Shown in pieces: positions 1 to 10,742 of a stretch of 64,000 nt of DNA. The notes beneath the pieces are model-generated. The model was given only the letters and a program-made list of their open reading frames with translations, had not been told where the DNA came from and did no database searches. Position numbers and translations under genes: made by a program. The first letter of the stretch is position 1. Each line of letters starts with the position of its first letter. The DNA comes from Hyparrhenia diplandra (lineage: Eukaryota > Streptophyta > Magnoliopsida > Poales > Poaceae), in the NCBI GenBank assembly GCA_015847255.1, contig JADLZK010008219.1:372001-436000 (forward strand). Reading direction: 5' to 3'.

Positions 1-764
1 AAACTAGTAGGAAAAACAGGCAAACTGATCGTTTTCCTTTCTCATGTGTTCCAGATGCAAGATCTGGGAACACAGAGAGAAACACTCCTAGCTAACAAGT
101 TATTTAACACAAAATGAAGAGTGGAAATTTGAGATCTTACACGAAATAAAATCAAGTCACGGTGAACAGAGTTGCCGGAGACGGCGTCGACGACGAGCGT
201 AAGGTCGCCGGAGCGGTGGACTGGACCGTGGAACAAGTGCTGTGCTGCAAGAGAATGAGAGTTGCCAGAAAAGGGAGGCTCGGAGTGGGAGGGAAGCAGC
301 TGTGTTGTTTCGATGGGAAAAACAGAAAAGTTGAATAAGGCGCTGGCGTGCTGCAGTGCTGATTATTAATTACTACTAGTTGCTAGTGAAGCGGAGATGA
401 TTATCTCTAAATAGAGTAGGCTTATATTAAAATTAGAAAGACACTCTGACCCTCAAAGAAAGCCGTTTTAATTGTCTAAAGTACAGCCAAACATGAGGCC
501 GAATATATCAGTTGCAGAAGTGGTCTTAGCACATCAGGTTAAAATAACAATGATTCACCCATAAACTAAATCATCAATCAAGCCCTAAAACCGGTAGGTG
601 GATCTATCATTCTACCTGCTCCTTCCATAAATTTATCATTGCTGTACCTTCTACCTTTTCTACTACGACCAAGGCCAACAATACAATACTATGACGCACT
701 TGGTCTTTCATCTATTGGAGAAAAGAAAATAATTTAACTCGTTGTCACCTATTGATGATTGCTG
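1..764 (-). other. 5' leader and intron region of an NLR copy lying off the left edge
   Basis: This stretch aligns by eye with 28435-29270, the region upstream of copy C, including the exon-2 block and the AT-rich sequence around 600-740. In every other unit such a leader sits upstream (to the right) of an Rp1-type coding exon on the minus strand. The matching coding exon would therefore lie left of base 1. No protein-coding reading is supported here. Confidence 0.6.
141..244 (-). other. putative non-coding exon 2 of off-window NLR copy
   Basis: On the minus strand the block starts after an acceptor (TCTCTTGCAG, at 245-254) and ends at a donor (GTAAGATC, at 133-140), giving 104 nt. The same bounded block occurs at least once upstream of every copy in the window. 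The splice sites are read from sequence; use in a transcript is inferred. Confidence 0.5.
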
Positions 765-1095
765 ACATTTTCGAGCCACTGTCTGGTTCCCAGCACCTAG
801 TGCAGCGGCCGATCCACCTCGTTGTGATCTGCTCTGCTCCAGCTGCGGCAAAACAACGAACAGCTCGCACGCAATGGAAGAGGGCTGCTCAACTATGCGT
901 TGTGCGCAGGGTAGATAGCCCTGGGCCGGCGTGTGATCTGGCATGTGAGGAGGCGGAGTCAGTGTGAGGACGAGGGAGGGAGGATGGAGGAGAAAAAGTG
1001 CTGCCTGACCTCACCCGCCGCCCGCCGCTTCTTCCCGTGGCATCGCCGTCCCGGTGAAACAAGTTATGTGTGTCTCGCTCGGATGCAAAGATGCG
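765..1095 (-). promoter_or_regulatory. GC-rich first-exon/promoter module, broken by a transposon
   Basis: This is homologous to the GC-rich modules at 10311-10640, 30691-31010, 37941-38290, 46185-46520 and 61320-61665. It is cut near 1096 by the insertion that ends near 2590, after which the module's outer part resumes (the segment starting near 2590 matches the stretch following the module in other units). It presumably served the off-window NLR copy. Confidence 0.4.
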
Positions 1096-2590
1096 GGGGA
1101 AGAAGTCCTATTTTCATCCCTCAATTATCAGCGAAGTCTGATTTTCCTCCCTCAACAGCAAAACCAGATAAAAGATCTCCCTCAACTGTCAATACAACTT
1201 ACTTTTCCTCCTCTAGCTGTTTTGAGCCTGGTTTTGACCCACATGGCGCCCACATCACATGACACGTCACGGAAGGAGGAGCAGCAGCATGGGACGTGCT
1301 AGCGCGCATGAGGTCGCGGGCGAGCTCACCAACGTGATGCCCGAGGTCGGCTTCACGAGGCGCCGAGGTCCAGGCCGGGCGACAGCCTGTCGAGCCAGCA
1401 GCCCGCGCCCGTGCCCCCGCGACGCTCGCGCCAAGACGGCCCTGCCCTGCCCCGCCGCCGCCTCCCGCCGTTGCTGGCGCCCCCGCCGCGGCAACTCGCC
1501 GCCGCGTCGAACAGGCGAGCCGTGCGCGCTTCGCCCCGCTGCCGACACCGCCCAACCTGCTCCTTAATTAAGCGATTGGATCGAACCGATATTTGCGACA
1601 CTTGTGGTGCAGCTAGCTTCTTCTGAGGTCTGTTCATGTATGTAGACGCTTGAGGTCGTTCGAACCCCGGAGCACCACGGATCGTTAACGGATCGATCTT
1701 CTTCTGATGAGTGCATATGAATCATTGGACTTCTGCTTGGACTTATGCTTCTTGTGCAGTTATCTGTCCATGCATGATGCATGCATGCATTAGTACTAGT
1801 AGGTTTCAATTTATCTTTGTACATACTACATACAGGTACTCTGCCCAAACAGTTGACACATACGCGGCCACCCAGACGGTGATCTCCTCGTTGACGAGCA
1901 CCGCCAGCAGATAGCACAGCGCGAGGAGGAAGCAGAGGCCGTGCACGAAGCCGCGCCACTCGACGACGACCCCGCCACGCGCGCCGCCCACGTCGAGCGC
2001 GGCGCGACGCCGCCTGAAGAGTGCCCCCGCCGATCGTGTTGCTGAGCTCGACCCCGCCTCTCTCGCACGACGCGAAGGAGACGAACTTGTAGCTGGTGCA
2101 GTGCATGACGACGTCCGCTCTGACGGAGCTGCCGTCTTGGAACACGACAAGTGGTGCCGTCCTGGTCGGCGCGCTCCACCATGGAGCGGAGCTAGAGGTT
2201 GCGGTAGCCTGGTGACTGGAAGCCTCCGGCAGGTGTCGGCGGGGGCCGATCTGTCGGCCTTGTGCACCTCCCTGGCGACGCGCGACAATTTCCCTGGAGA
2301 TGTCGGCGCCCCGCTGTTGCTGGCTCCCACTATGACCACCACCTGGTCCGCGAACGGGGCCGGCAAGCTGTGCAGGATGGAATCAGAGGGAGGGAGACGA
2401 GGGGAGGCCGGAGGCGCAGGCGAGCAAGGAGACGCAGGAGGCAGAGGTGAGTACGACGTGGCTGCCAGCGAGGACAAAACCGGGCTCTAAACCTGCCATG
2501 GGCCAAATGTGCATGGATTTGATAGATGAAGGAGGTGTTTTGCCTGGTTTTCATGTTCAGGGAGGAAAACTGGACAATCGTGACAAATAT
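1096..2590. mobile_element. non-autonomous TIR element carrying captured gene fragments (Pack-type)
   Basis: The unit framework is interrupted between about 1096 and 2590. The two ends form a long imperfect inverted repeat: near 1138-1195 the plus strand reads ttttcctccctcaacagc and then aaaaccagataaaagatc, and the reverse complement near 2575-2520 reads ttttcctccctgaacatg and then aaaaccaggcaaaacacc. The interior is GC-rich and holds part of a flavin monooxygenase gene. No transposase is visible. Gene fragments between long TIRs are the hallmark of Pack-MULE-like and Pack-TIR elements. The superfamily is not decided because no clean target-site duplication was found; the outer end on the right seems diverged. 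Confidence 0.6.
1990..2480 (-). pseudogene. flavin-containing monooxygenase fragment (FMO GS-OX-like), captured
   Basis: One minus frame (2477 downward) contains FADQVVVIVGASNSGA followed by a segment ending in REVHKADRS. This matches the NADPH-binding glycine motif and flanking region of plant FMOs. About 50 residues further on, in another frame, QDGSSVRADVVMHCTSYKF matches the later FMO segment normally written D..(V/I)xxCTGY. The N-terminal FAD-binding half is missing and at least one frameshift separates the two motifs, so this cannot be an active enzyme. Past the second motif the reading changes to an unrelated hydrophobic stretch (FVHGLCFLLALCYLLAVLV, about 1900-1960), possibly from a second captured gene. 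The fragment lies wholly inside the TIR-bounded element. Confidence 0.6.
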
Positions 2591-3290
2591 GCACACACAA
2601 GTTCTTCTCGGGAAAAATGAAGTGGAGATTGGGCCGTCCGACCTCGATCCGAAAAAGAACAGGGACTCGTAACTCATCTATTTGGGCCGGCCCAGATGGT
2701 CTTCTTCGCTCGTTTGAAGCAGAGCAGGAACAACGGCTACTCCTCTGCTTGAATTAAGTGAGGGCATGACATGAGCACATATGACACAGAACCATGGAAG
2801 CAAAGAAAACTCAGAATGGACTAACACCACTCGCTCGTTGCCAATCGCTAGTTTCAATATTTATCAGAAACTTTCCACAGCCAAGTGAGAGCATAGCTCT
2901 TCTCATTACAAATAATCGACCAATTCGACTCCAAGCCATAACCACAGTTCTTGTCTTTCTTCATCATTGGAGACTTATTCTACTATTAGACAAATACGTG
3001 CCGGCAATGTTAATGACCAAGGAAGGAATAACAGGACACTTTAAATACATGATATAAGAGGAACAAATTAACAAACCGGAACCCAGATACCCCCACCCTA
3101 ACAGACTGCAGTACTCTTGGCATACTTGGGATTGGGGGAAATAAATTGCGTGGAGCTTGAAGGTACAAAAGTACATACGAAAATGCAGAGCACACGACAG
3201 TAGCAGTTACAAAGGGTATAAGTTTGTGAATTTAAATACAAGTGTGGCAATTGTTCCCTTTTCTTAAGAAAGATAAAGGGACGAAACATT
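2591..3290 (-). other. intergenic 3' flank of copy A (outer part)
   Basis: This is homologous to 10640-11390 beyond copy B. It contains the common flank motifs around tattacaaacaatcgacc and taccattagacaaatacg. No coding sequence is recognised. It is separated from copy A by the insertion at 3291-5018. Confidence 0.6.
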
Positions 3291-4299
3291 CACTAGTAAC
3301 TAAAATGATTTTCGCGTGACTCTTAAAAATCTCTTCCGTGGCGGACGTTGAGTTTGCCCGCCACGGTTAATGGCTCGATTTTCCGTGACGGGGCGTTTTT
3401 TTTTATTTTGCGTGGACGGGCAATTTTGCCCACCGCGTTAAAATCGATTTATCGTGGCGGGCGTTTATAACATGCCCGTCACGTAAAATGCTTCTATTTT
3501 CGGAGGCGGGCAGCTTACAAACGCCGGTCACGCAAAATATACGAGGCCCAGAGCAAAGCCAAAGTCAGATTTCTACCGGGCCACGATATATATCACACTT
3601 AGGGTTTCGCCGATTCCCCTTCTCTCCAACTCCCTCCCGGCACCCCATCCACCGGCCTCTCTCTCAAAGAAAGCCCGACGCCCCATCTCCCATCGCCGTC
3701 TCCCCATCTCCCACTCCCGACGCTGCGCCCCATACCCCCTCCCTCCCTCCCTCCCCTCCCTCTCGCATGGTTGGCGGCGAGCTGGCGCGAGGGCGCGCGG
3801 GCCATGGTGGAACGCGGGCGCGAGGGCTACGCCGGGCGCCGCGGATTCGGGCGGGTGGCTCAACGGGCGGGGCGTTTCGGCGCCCACCACAGCTGATTCG
3901 CTGCCTCGCGCCCACCACGGCGATCTTCGCGTTCGTGTCCACCACGGCGATCTCACGACGGTGGCGCCCACCAAGGTGGATTCGCGGGCGGGCGGGCTCA
4001 ACGATGACGGATCTCGGGCGCGGCTCAACGACGGGCAGGCTCGGCGCCCACCACGGGGCGGATTCGCGTCTCGGCGCCCACCACGGTGGGGATCTCACGG
4101 CGGCGGCGCCCACAAAGGTGGATCTCGCGGGCGCGGCTCAACGATGACGGATCTCGCGGGCGGCGGGGCTCAACGACGGTAGGCTCAAGGCCCACCACGG
4201 CGGATCTCGCGCCTTTAGCTAAACCTGGTTGATACTTGCCTTTAGCTGTGAGCTTAACTAGAGCTAATTCTTTCTTGATGGTGAACTTGCAGCTTGGTA
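3291..4299 (+). mobile_element. CACTA (En/Spm-type) DNA transposon terminal part
   Basis: Position 3291 begins CACTAGTAACTAAAATG exactly where the unit framework stops; copy B's flank continues acgaaacatt-ccagattcc, and 'att' precedes CACTA here. From 3330 to 3540 there are repeated subterminal units of the type cgtggcgggc / gcccgccacg in both orientations, typical of grass CACTA ends. After them come a GC-rich leader-like region with a degenerate tandem array of ctcaacgatgacgg and gcgcccaccacggcgg units (about 3840-4210) and an AT-rich stretch ending in a possible acceptor cttgcag. No transposase domain is seen and no TAGTG right end was found. The element is truncated or joined to the next fragment. 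Confidence 0.65.
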
Positions 4300-5018
4300 G
4301 GGAATGTTCTAGACCTCAGAAAAAAAATTATCATTCCAAGCCATCCAGATAGCCCAGCACATACAAATTACAATCTCTATGAAGAAAGGCTTATGAAGGT
4401 GAAATTTAAAAGCTGTTAAAGTATTCAGAAGATCATCTTGAATAAGAGCAGCTAAACCCAACGAATTCCAACAACAGACTGCGAAGGGGCACTGGAAGAA
4501 AGGCTGCATTAGACTTTCTTCAATGCTAAGATGGCAAAGAACACAATCACAGCTGTCCAGTTCCATGTTCATTCTGTTTAAGAGGCCACGCTGCTGAGTC
4601 TATCTATCAGTAAGGGACAAAAAGAAGAATTTCCTTTTGGGTTAGCAGCTAGAATTCCACAGTCAGTTGTACGCTCTATGAACTCCCCTCGAGCCAATCA
4701 GACATGAGTAAGCTTTCTTGGAAGCAAAAACAGTTGAGACCCAAAATCAGTTGAGCCCCAAATATAAGACCAAAGATCAATGCCATCTATTAGAGGTGTA
4801 TCATCCATAATACAGCTTAAAAGCTGAAACTGTGAGTAAGCTTCTGAAGAGAGAGGCAAGTAAAAAAGATCAGATATGCTTGTTCCTGAGTAGAAAGACT
4901 GAACTGAGATGTCTTGGTTCTTTGTAAAAGAAAACAGCTCCGGGAATTGTGAACTTAATAATGTATTGTTCCAAATATCAGACCAGAAGAAGCAAGTTGA
5001 GCCATCTTTGACTATAAT
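4300..5018 (-). mobile_element. LINE (non-LTR) reverse-transcriptase C-terminal fragment
   Basis: Minus-strand frames read SCDCVLCHLSIEESL followed by a segment ending FFQCPFAVCCWNSLGL (4309-4572). This is the zinc-binding domain that follows the reverse transcriptase in plant LINEs (zf-RVT: Cys-x2-Cys, His..Cys pattern). A second frame (4698-5069) reads VKDGSTCFFWSDIWNN, the usual segment just before it. The pieces are in different frames and 5'-truncated. The right edge near 5018 rejoins the NLR 3' flank, so this fragment and the CACTA end occupy one insertion site. It may have been carried by the CACTA element or be a nested insertion. Confidence 0.65.
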
Positions 5019-5346
5019 TTGTGAGCGCAGGATTAATTGCCACACGAAAAATGAAAGCCATAGCCACAATTTGTACCGTCATAAGTTACATACTAGAGTC
5101 TCATTCTATGGGAGAAGTACATGCTGGCAATTGTCCATAATCAAGGAATAACGGTACAACTGAAATGATACAATTGTTCAAAACCACATGTGTCGAGGAT
5201 TCCAACCGTGGGCTGTGGAGTGTCGCTAAACAGAGAAGTGAGGGGACGGCATCAGCAATGGATTGGCTTCTGATTGACTTGAGCTGGGTGGCGAGTCTGC
5301 AGAGACGAGGGAGCGCCGCGTTGGGGTGTCCTCGAGATTGAGGTGG

Positions 5347-5429
5347 CTGTACAGAGCATGAATTTTTTAATAAAATATATTGGAAACCTTATTCATTGTG
5401 CTGGAGAATGAATCAGCGGAACCTTTTAC
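5347..5429 (-). other. 3' intron of copy A, immediately after the stop
   Basis: Read on the minus strand, a donor GTAAAAGG begins 7 nt after the stop codon and an acceptor ...CTCTGTACAG ends at 5347. Equivalent intron-like segments follow every copy: 12007-12088, 23856-23934, 32414-32493, 39890-39969, 48390-48473 and 54823-54906. The distance from stop to exon end is 7-50 nt. Confidence 0.5.
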
Positions 5430-5436
5430 CTCATCC

Positions 5437-8400
5437 TCAGTCACAGAAGTCCTTCCAGCGGATGCATGAAATCTGTGGCCAGCTTTCTCCATCAGGCTCT
5501 CGGCAGTTCTTCTTCAAGTCGCCACAGCCACGTATAGTTATGCGCTGGAGAGAAGACGGCAGACCTGGTAAAGACGTTATGTTGGGGCAATTGTGGATTT
5601 CAAGACTCTCCAGATTGTAGAAAAACTGTAGATTTCCTGGCAGGGACTGCATTTTGCAATTCCAAAATCCCAGGTGCTTGACAGATAAGAGATTTGCAGA
5701 TTCTCCAAATGAAGCTGACGTCTCGTTGCAATCAGCAAGAGCAAGCCTCGGTGGGACTATAAACCCTTCAGCCTTGAGCATCTGATTGAGGCTACTAACG
5801 AAGAGAGAATGCTGGACACGAAGCTGTGAGATGCACTTGGCAGTGAGGTTTGGAACATCTACCAATCTGAGGTTCTTAAGTTGCCTGGAAGACGAGCCAT
5901 CAAGAGAGCACAGATTGGGGAGACCATGTAGATATAATGATTCAAGGGAGGTCAGGTGGCCAATCGATAAGGACGGGGAGCTTCTGCAATGAATAATGAG
6001 CAGCCAATTCAGGTGTGCCAAGCCATTAATGAATGAATCGGCTGCAAGAATGCAACCACGCTTCGCGAGCCGCCGCGGCAATGTTGAACGGCATAGATTT
6101 CCGCTCCACGTGTGATCTAAAGAAGGGGCAATCAACACAATCAAGTCCGGAAAGAGATGGAGCAGCACGTAAGCCCCCTAGTGATCCGAGACACCAACAA
6201 CTTCTTAAAATCAATTTTTGAAGCTTAAACAAATGCTGAAACACCTCTTCCGACGGAAGTGCAGTTAAGACCATATTATAACCCAATTCTAAGGCTCTCA
6301 GAGAAGTGAGACCACCGAGGCAAATAGCTAAAGCTCCATCTGTAATATCGCATGAAGAAAGATCAAGTTCACAGAGTCCCGATGGTAGAACCAGTGGCAG
6401 CTCCATGGTCCTTCCACAAATGACTTTTATCCTCTGCTCATGGCAAAAAAGCCAAGCCTTTATGATATTTTCTTTCACCGATATTATATCTCCTCCCTCT
6501 AGACCACTTTCAATAATTTGAAGATGTTGTGATATATCATCACCCATCCGCATTGTCAACCGCTTCGTGGATGAATAGTCCCCGGAAAGTACTTCCTAAT
6601 ATCCGATCCCGAATTGACCTCCCACATTGATGCAAGTTTAGATTCTAGGTCCTCTGTCTTCATTATCTTTCCCCTCAAATTATGCTGGTCGAGCTCATTT
6701 TTGGAGACAAACATAAGCAGCGGGCACCTACGAATTGACAATGTTGTAAGCATTGCTGGAAGACAAGATAATGTCTTCAAATTTGGAACATCGGATAGAT
6801 CAAGTTTAGAGCAGTGCCGAAGAAGCTTGGTATCAGGTGGTAGGCATTCTAACAAACTGCATCTATTAAGAGTTAAACTTTCCAAATTCTCAAAATAGGA
6901 TGCTTCAAGTAACCACCTTGGATATGTGCCGATTGGTAACCTTCGATTGTGAGGCCACTCACTGGGGGTGGCGGTCTAAGACCTTCTAGAACGTCCGAAT
7001 GTAAAATAGACACGGCATCCATACCATTCTTGCAACTCCGCACAAGACTCAACTGTTTAAGGCGATTTTTTTTTGATATAACTTCGACTCTAAGGCATCA
7101 TCCTTTCTAAGCAACATTCTCAAGACGGCCATCGTTAAACTTCCACCAAGCTCATTGAGGTCCTTCAACAAGTTGTAACTCATATCCTTGCTTGTTTTGC
7201 ACGGAAAAGACATGCATGTGTTGTAATGAAGTTAGCTTGCCTATATTGGGAATCTGAGGAATAGATTTTTTCTTCAAAAAAAAGGTAAGCCGTGTGTAAC
7301 CCATGTACAGTCCCAAATGTCGTAACTTACTTAAATTGCAAAGCTTGTCAGCAACCTCTCCACCATTGCGTTTAACTGAAGCAACCGCAAGTGGTAAAGA
7401 GTACATAATGATCTAGGCAACTCGTAAAACTAACGCTCGATGAGATTCAAATATCGGAGGTGCTTCAGTTCACCAATAGATTCAGGCAACTTACTACCGT
7501 TGTAAATGACAAATACAAGACACGTAACTTCTTTAGGTTCCGCAAAGATTCCGATCAAAAAAAATATCGCTTGCATCATCCCTCGATCTGGATCTATGCA
7601 GATGATAGTGCGTAAATGTTGTAGCTTGCGATAATTTGCTTGTGCTTTTGCAAACTCTCAACCTGAAGAGAGAGATGTCGAACAGTGCATGGTACTTCTT
7701 TGATATTATCCTCTTCTAATCTGAAGTAGTCTTCTACAGAGAGTGACTGTGCCAAATCATGAAGGATGTCGTGCATGATATAGTATGAATAAAAGTCTGT
7801 TTTAGCAACAAATTGAAAGAAAGACTCGAGAGACCATCTCATCGAAATAGTCCCTCCCAACATCTTCTATTGTCGCTACTCAAATTGCTTGAACCAACAA
7901 GGCCTTCTGCCACCCAGAGGTGAACCAACTCATCGCGATTATATCTATGACCTTTAGGAAATAAGCTGCAATACAAGAAGCACCTCTGCAGACGTGGATC
8001 TAACTTCTCATAACTCCACAACAGAGCCATGAAGGGCTCACTTAAGTCACTCAGCTTCAGCGCAGCTTTCCATTCAGTGATATCTTTCTTTTTGCTTAAT
8101 CGGGATCCTAGAACTTTTGCTACCAAAGGACACCGTCCAAGCCTTTTAGCAATCACCTCTGCAGTATTTTCCAGCTTACTATATAGAAGCTGGTCTCCAA
8201 TTTTTGGTCCAAAAAACATGCTGTTTGAAGAGTGCAAAGAAGTCGGCATCGTCCATGTTTTCCAAATGAACAACTTGTTCACATTGAACAGCTGCAGGAA
8301 GTGTTGCACTTCGAGAAGTCACCAAAACTTTGCTTCCTGACTCTTTAGAGACCAATGGATCCAGGAGTTGAAACCACTCTGTCTCACCGGCCAGATTTTT

Positions 8401-9331
8401 CAAACCAAACATCATCCAAGACAAGTAGGAATTTCTTTGATTTTCGCGTTATGTCACGTAATTTGCATCGAGAGTATCAAGATTATCAATACATGGGCAC
8501 TCCAAATTTGTTGCAGACTCAATAATCTCCCTTGTGTGACGACGGACATCAAGCTTGCGTGAGATGCAGACCCATATCCTGACATTGAAGCCTTCTTCTA
8601 TCCTCTTGTCATTGTAGACATACTGCGCTAATGTGGACTTCCCCATTCCTCCTGCTCCAACAATGGCCAAGCTGGAGTACCTAGCTGAACTTTCATCGTC
8701 AGCTGTTGTCTTGCCAAGAAGAAAATCTACAATACTATCGCGATCCTTGTCACGACCGAAAACCTTTGAAGTGCAGAGTGATGTTACTGTGGTTGGAGGA
8801 ACAATGGTTGTTGGTACACCTGGCCACCCTAAACCTGTAGTATTTCCAGGTGGTATGCTAAGAAGATCACGGAGTTCCTTTGCTTCTGACAGGATGGCCT
8901 TGAGTTCATTCATCTTGCAAATTAGCTTCTTGTTCTCAGGGAGCAAGTTGCGCGCCCTGCTCTTGGCGGCACGAAGTGGCTTCAGGATGGTGGATGCAAT
9001 GGAGGAGGTTTCATCCTCCCCTTCCATGGGATCCTTCCCGCCTTGGCCTTGCGCTTGAGGAGGTTGTACTCATGCTCGTCCAGCAGGTCCTCGGCATCAT
9101 AGAAGGCTTCTTTGAGCCGCCGGAGCCATGCCTCTAGCTTGCTCCTATGGGGGCTCTTCTCAGCGGCTTGAATCACTAGGTCGAACTGTGGTAGGACAGT
9201 GACTTCTAGTTGCTGGAGCTCACGTACCATGTCCGCACCGAGGTAAGCTGAAGCTTGAGTGAGAAGCTTATTGATGATTGGCGATGCTACCCACCTTAAG
9301 CCAAAGAAGGTGAAAGTGCCACGCACGCCAT
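5437..9331 (-). pseudogene. NLR copy A: Rp1-type CC-NBS-LRR, frameshifted as given
   Basis: An intracellular immune receptor of the grass Rp1 family (rust-resistance type). The ATG at 9331 opens MACVAL, then a frame break occurs before GLRWVASPIINKLLTQ. The coiled coil runs about 9300-8800 (AEDLLDEHEYN at about 9050-9090). The P-loop VGAGGMGKSTLAQ lies near 8632-8670, Kin2 LVLDDVWF near 8400-8430, RNBS-B GSKVLVTSRS near 8315-8340, and the GLPL site is the family variant CPLVAKVLG near 8110. RNBS-D CFLYCSLFPKGH lies near 7960 and MHDILHDLA near 7755. LRRs fill 7700-5500 and the tail EPDGESWPQISCIRWKDF ends at the stop 5437-5439. The span of 3.9 kb equals a complete Rp1 gene. At least eight frame changes split the reading. 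Several breaks coincide with garbled CAG/CTG sites, so true loss of function is not established. Confidence 0.85.
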
Positions 9332-9752
9332 GGAGTTGCTGAGGTTTGTGGCTTTTTGTGTGTGTGTGTTTTTGTTTTGTGTATGGAAAGATCTCAGATA
9401 TAAGTGTTTGCAGATGAAAAAGAACAGGATAAACTGATTTGGTAATGGCACGGAATGTTTGGGTATGAATGGATTGGACGATGGGAGCAGGAACAAAGCT
9501 GATTTTTTTTTTTTTCGTTTTTGGAGTATGGATGAGGTGGTTCTGCATGCAGAAGGGAAATAATTGAAAGACAGCAATGGAGTCTGATGAAAACCTGGAA
9601 TCGAGAAGACGAGATAAAATTATTGAAACTGATAGAAAAACAGAAGATAAAACCAGTTATCATGTATCACGGATGCCACATCCAGCAAACACAGAGAAAT
9701 AGCTACTGACAAGCTAACACAGCAAACGAAGACTGCAGACCAGAGATCTTAC

Positions 9753-9843
9753 ACTTACAAACTATAAATCAAAGGGAACGGAGCTGCTGAAGCGTCGACG
9801 AGGTCGCCGGAGCGGTGGATTGGACTCTGGAGCAAGCACTACA
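9753..9843 (-). other. putative exon 2 (5' UTR) of copy A
   Basis: The acceptor reads CCATTGCAG just right of 9843, and the donor is GTAAGTGTAAGATC at the left end, offering two nested donor sites. Only one exon-2 block is seen for this copy. An acceptor TTCTGCATGCAG near 9543 would open the coding exon about 210 nt before the ATG. Confidence 0.5.
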
Positions 9844-10310
9844 CTGCAATGGAAGAGACGAAGACTTGAACAGCCCGTCAACTACTCTGATGCAGTAATG
9901 CAGTGGCAAAGGCAGGGAAGCGCATTAGCGAAATATCTGGGCAACTTCTCTGGTTATTATGCTGTCTCTGTCTTTGTAACCGAAATATATACTTAAGGGA
10001 CCAGTTGCAGTTTTTATAAGTTGAAATGAGCTGGCCTTGATGAGGACTAGCTATTGTTAATACGGAGCAGGTCACGGTTTGCTGTAAAAGTGGTATTTAG
10101 CACATCAGACTAAAACATCAATGGATGATTGACCTATAAAGTATAAACTGAAGACATCATCGACCAAACAATAATGAAAAGGTAGGTGATTCGACCTTCA
10201 CATCCTTTCGTGCAAGTGTGTCTGTGCGACTACCTGCTACGACTACAATGTCAGTGGCCACACCGTAATAAAACAGGGAAAGAAAGAAGAACAAAAAAAT
10301 TAGTACCTAC
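9844..10310 (-). other. putative intron 1 of copy A
   Basis: AT-rich sequence between the exon-2 acceptor and the donor of the GC-rich module (GTAGGT, read from 10310 leftwards). It is similar to 17112-17500 upstream of copy B. No coding content is seen. Confidence 0.4.
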
Positions 10311-10640
10311 TGATGCTTTGCTAGCTAGCATCGTCGAGACACCGCCGAGTTCCCACTTCCCAGCACCTACTGCGGCGGCCGAAGTCATCATCCCGATCCA
10401 CCTCGCTGTGGTCTGCGCTCTGCTTCAGCTGTGGCAAAACAACGAACACCTCGCACGCAATGCAAGAGGGCTGCTCAACTACCCGCCAGCGCAGGGTGGA
10501 TAGCCCTGGCCCGGCGCGTGATCCGGCATGTGATGAGACGGAGTCGACGAGGGAGGAAGGGAGGAGAAGAAAAGTGCTGCCTCACCTCACCCCGCCCCAT
10601 CTTCCCGTGGTGTCGCCGCCCCGTGAAAGCATGAGCACAG
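10311..10640 (-). promoter_or_regulatory. GC-rich putative first exon/promoter module of copy A
   Basis: A conserved module found once per unit. On the minus strand it ends in the donor GTAGGTACT. Both strands carry short open frames conserved between units, but in different frames in different copies, so a coding role is not supported. Its position about 1 kb upstream of the ATG and its GC content fit a first exon plus core promoter. Confidence 0.45.
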
Positions 10641-10691
10641 AGAGGGAAACAAGTTCTTCGGGCAATAAAGTGGAGATTAGGCCGTCTGACC

Positions 10692-10742
10692 TCTCGAACA
10701 GAACAGAACAAAACAGAACAGAACAGAACAGAACAGAACAGG
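10692..10742 (+). repeat. (AACAG)n microsatellite
   Basis: About nine units of aacag, with one aacaa interruption, beyond the GC-rich module of copy A. It is not present in the corresponding place of the other units. Confidence 0.85.

Noticed and set aside
1990..2480. A functional monooxygenase gene
   Set aside because: The FAD-binding half is absent, the frame is broken, and the fragment sits inside a transposon.
3488..4147. 219-codon plus-strand frame and overlapping minus frames
   Set aside because: They translate a degenerate GC-rich tandem repeat in the CACTA part. The residue content is repeat-like and both strands are open.
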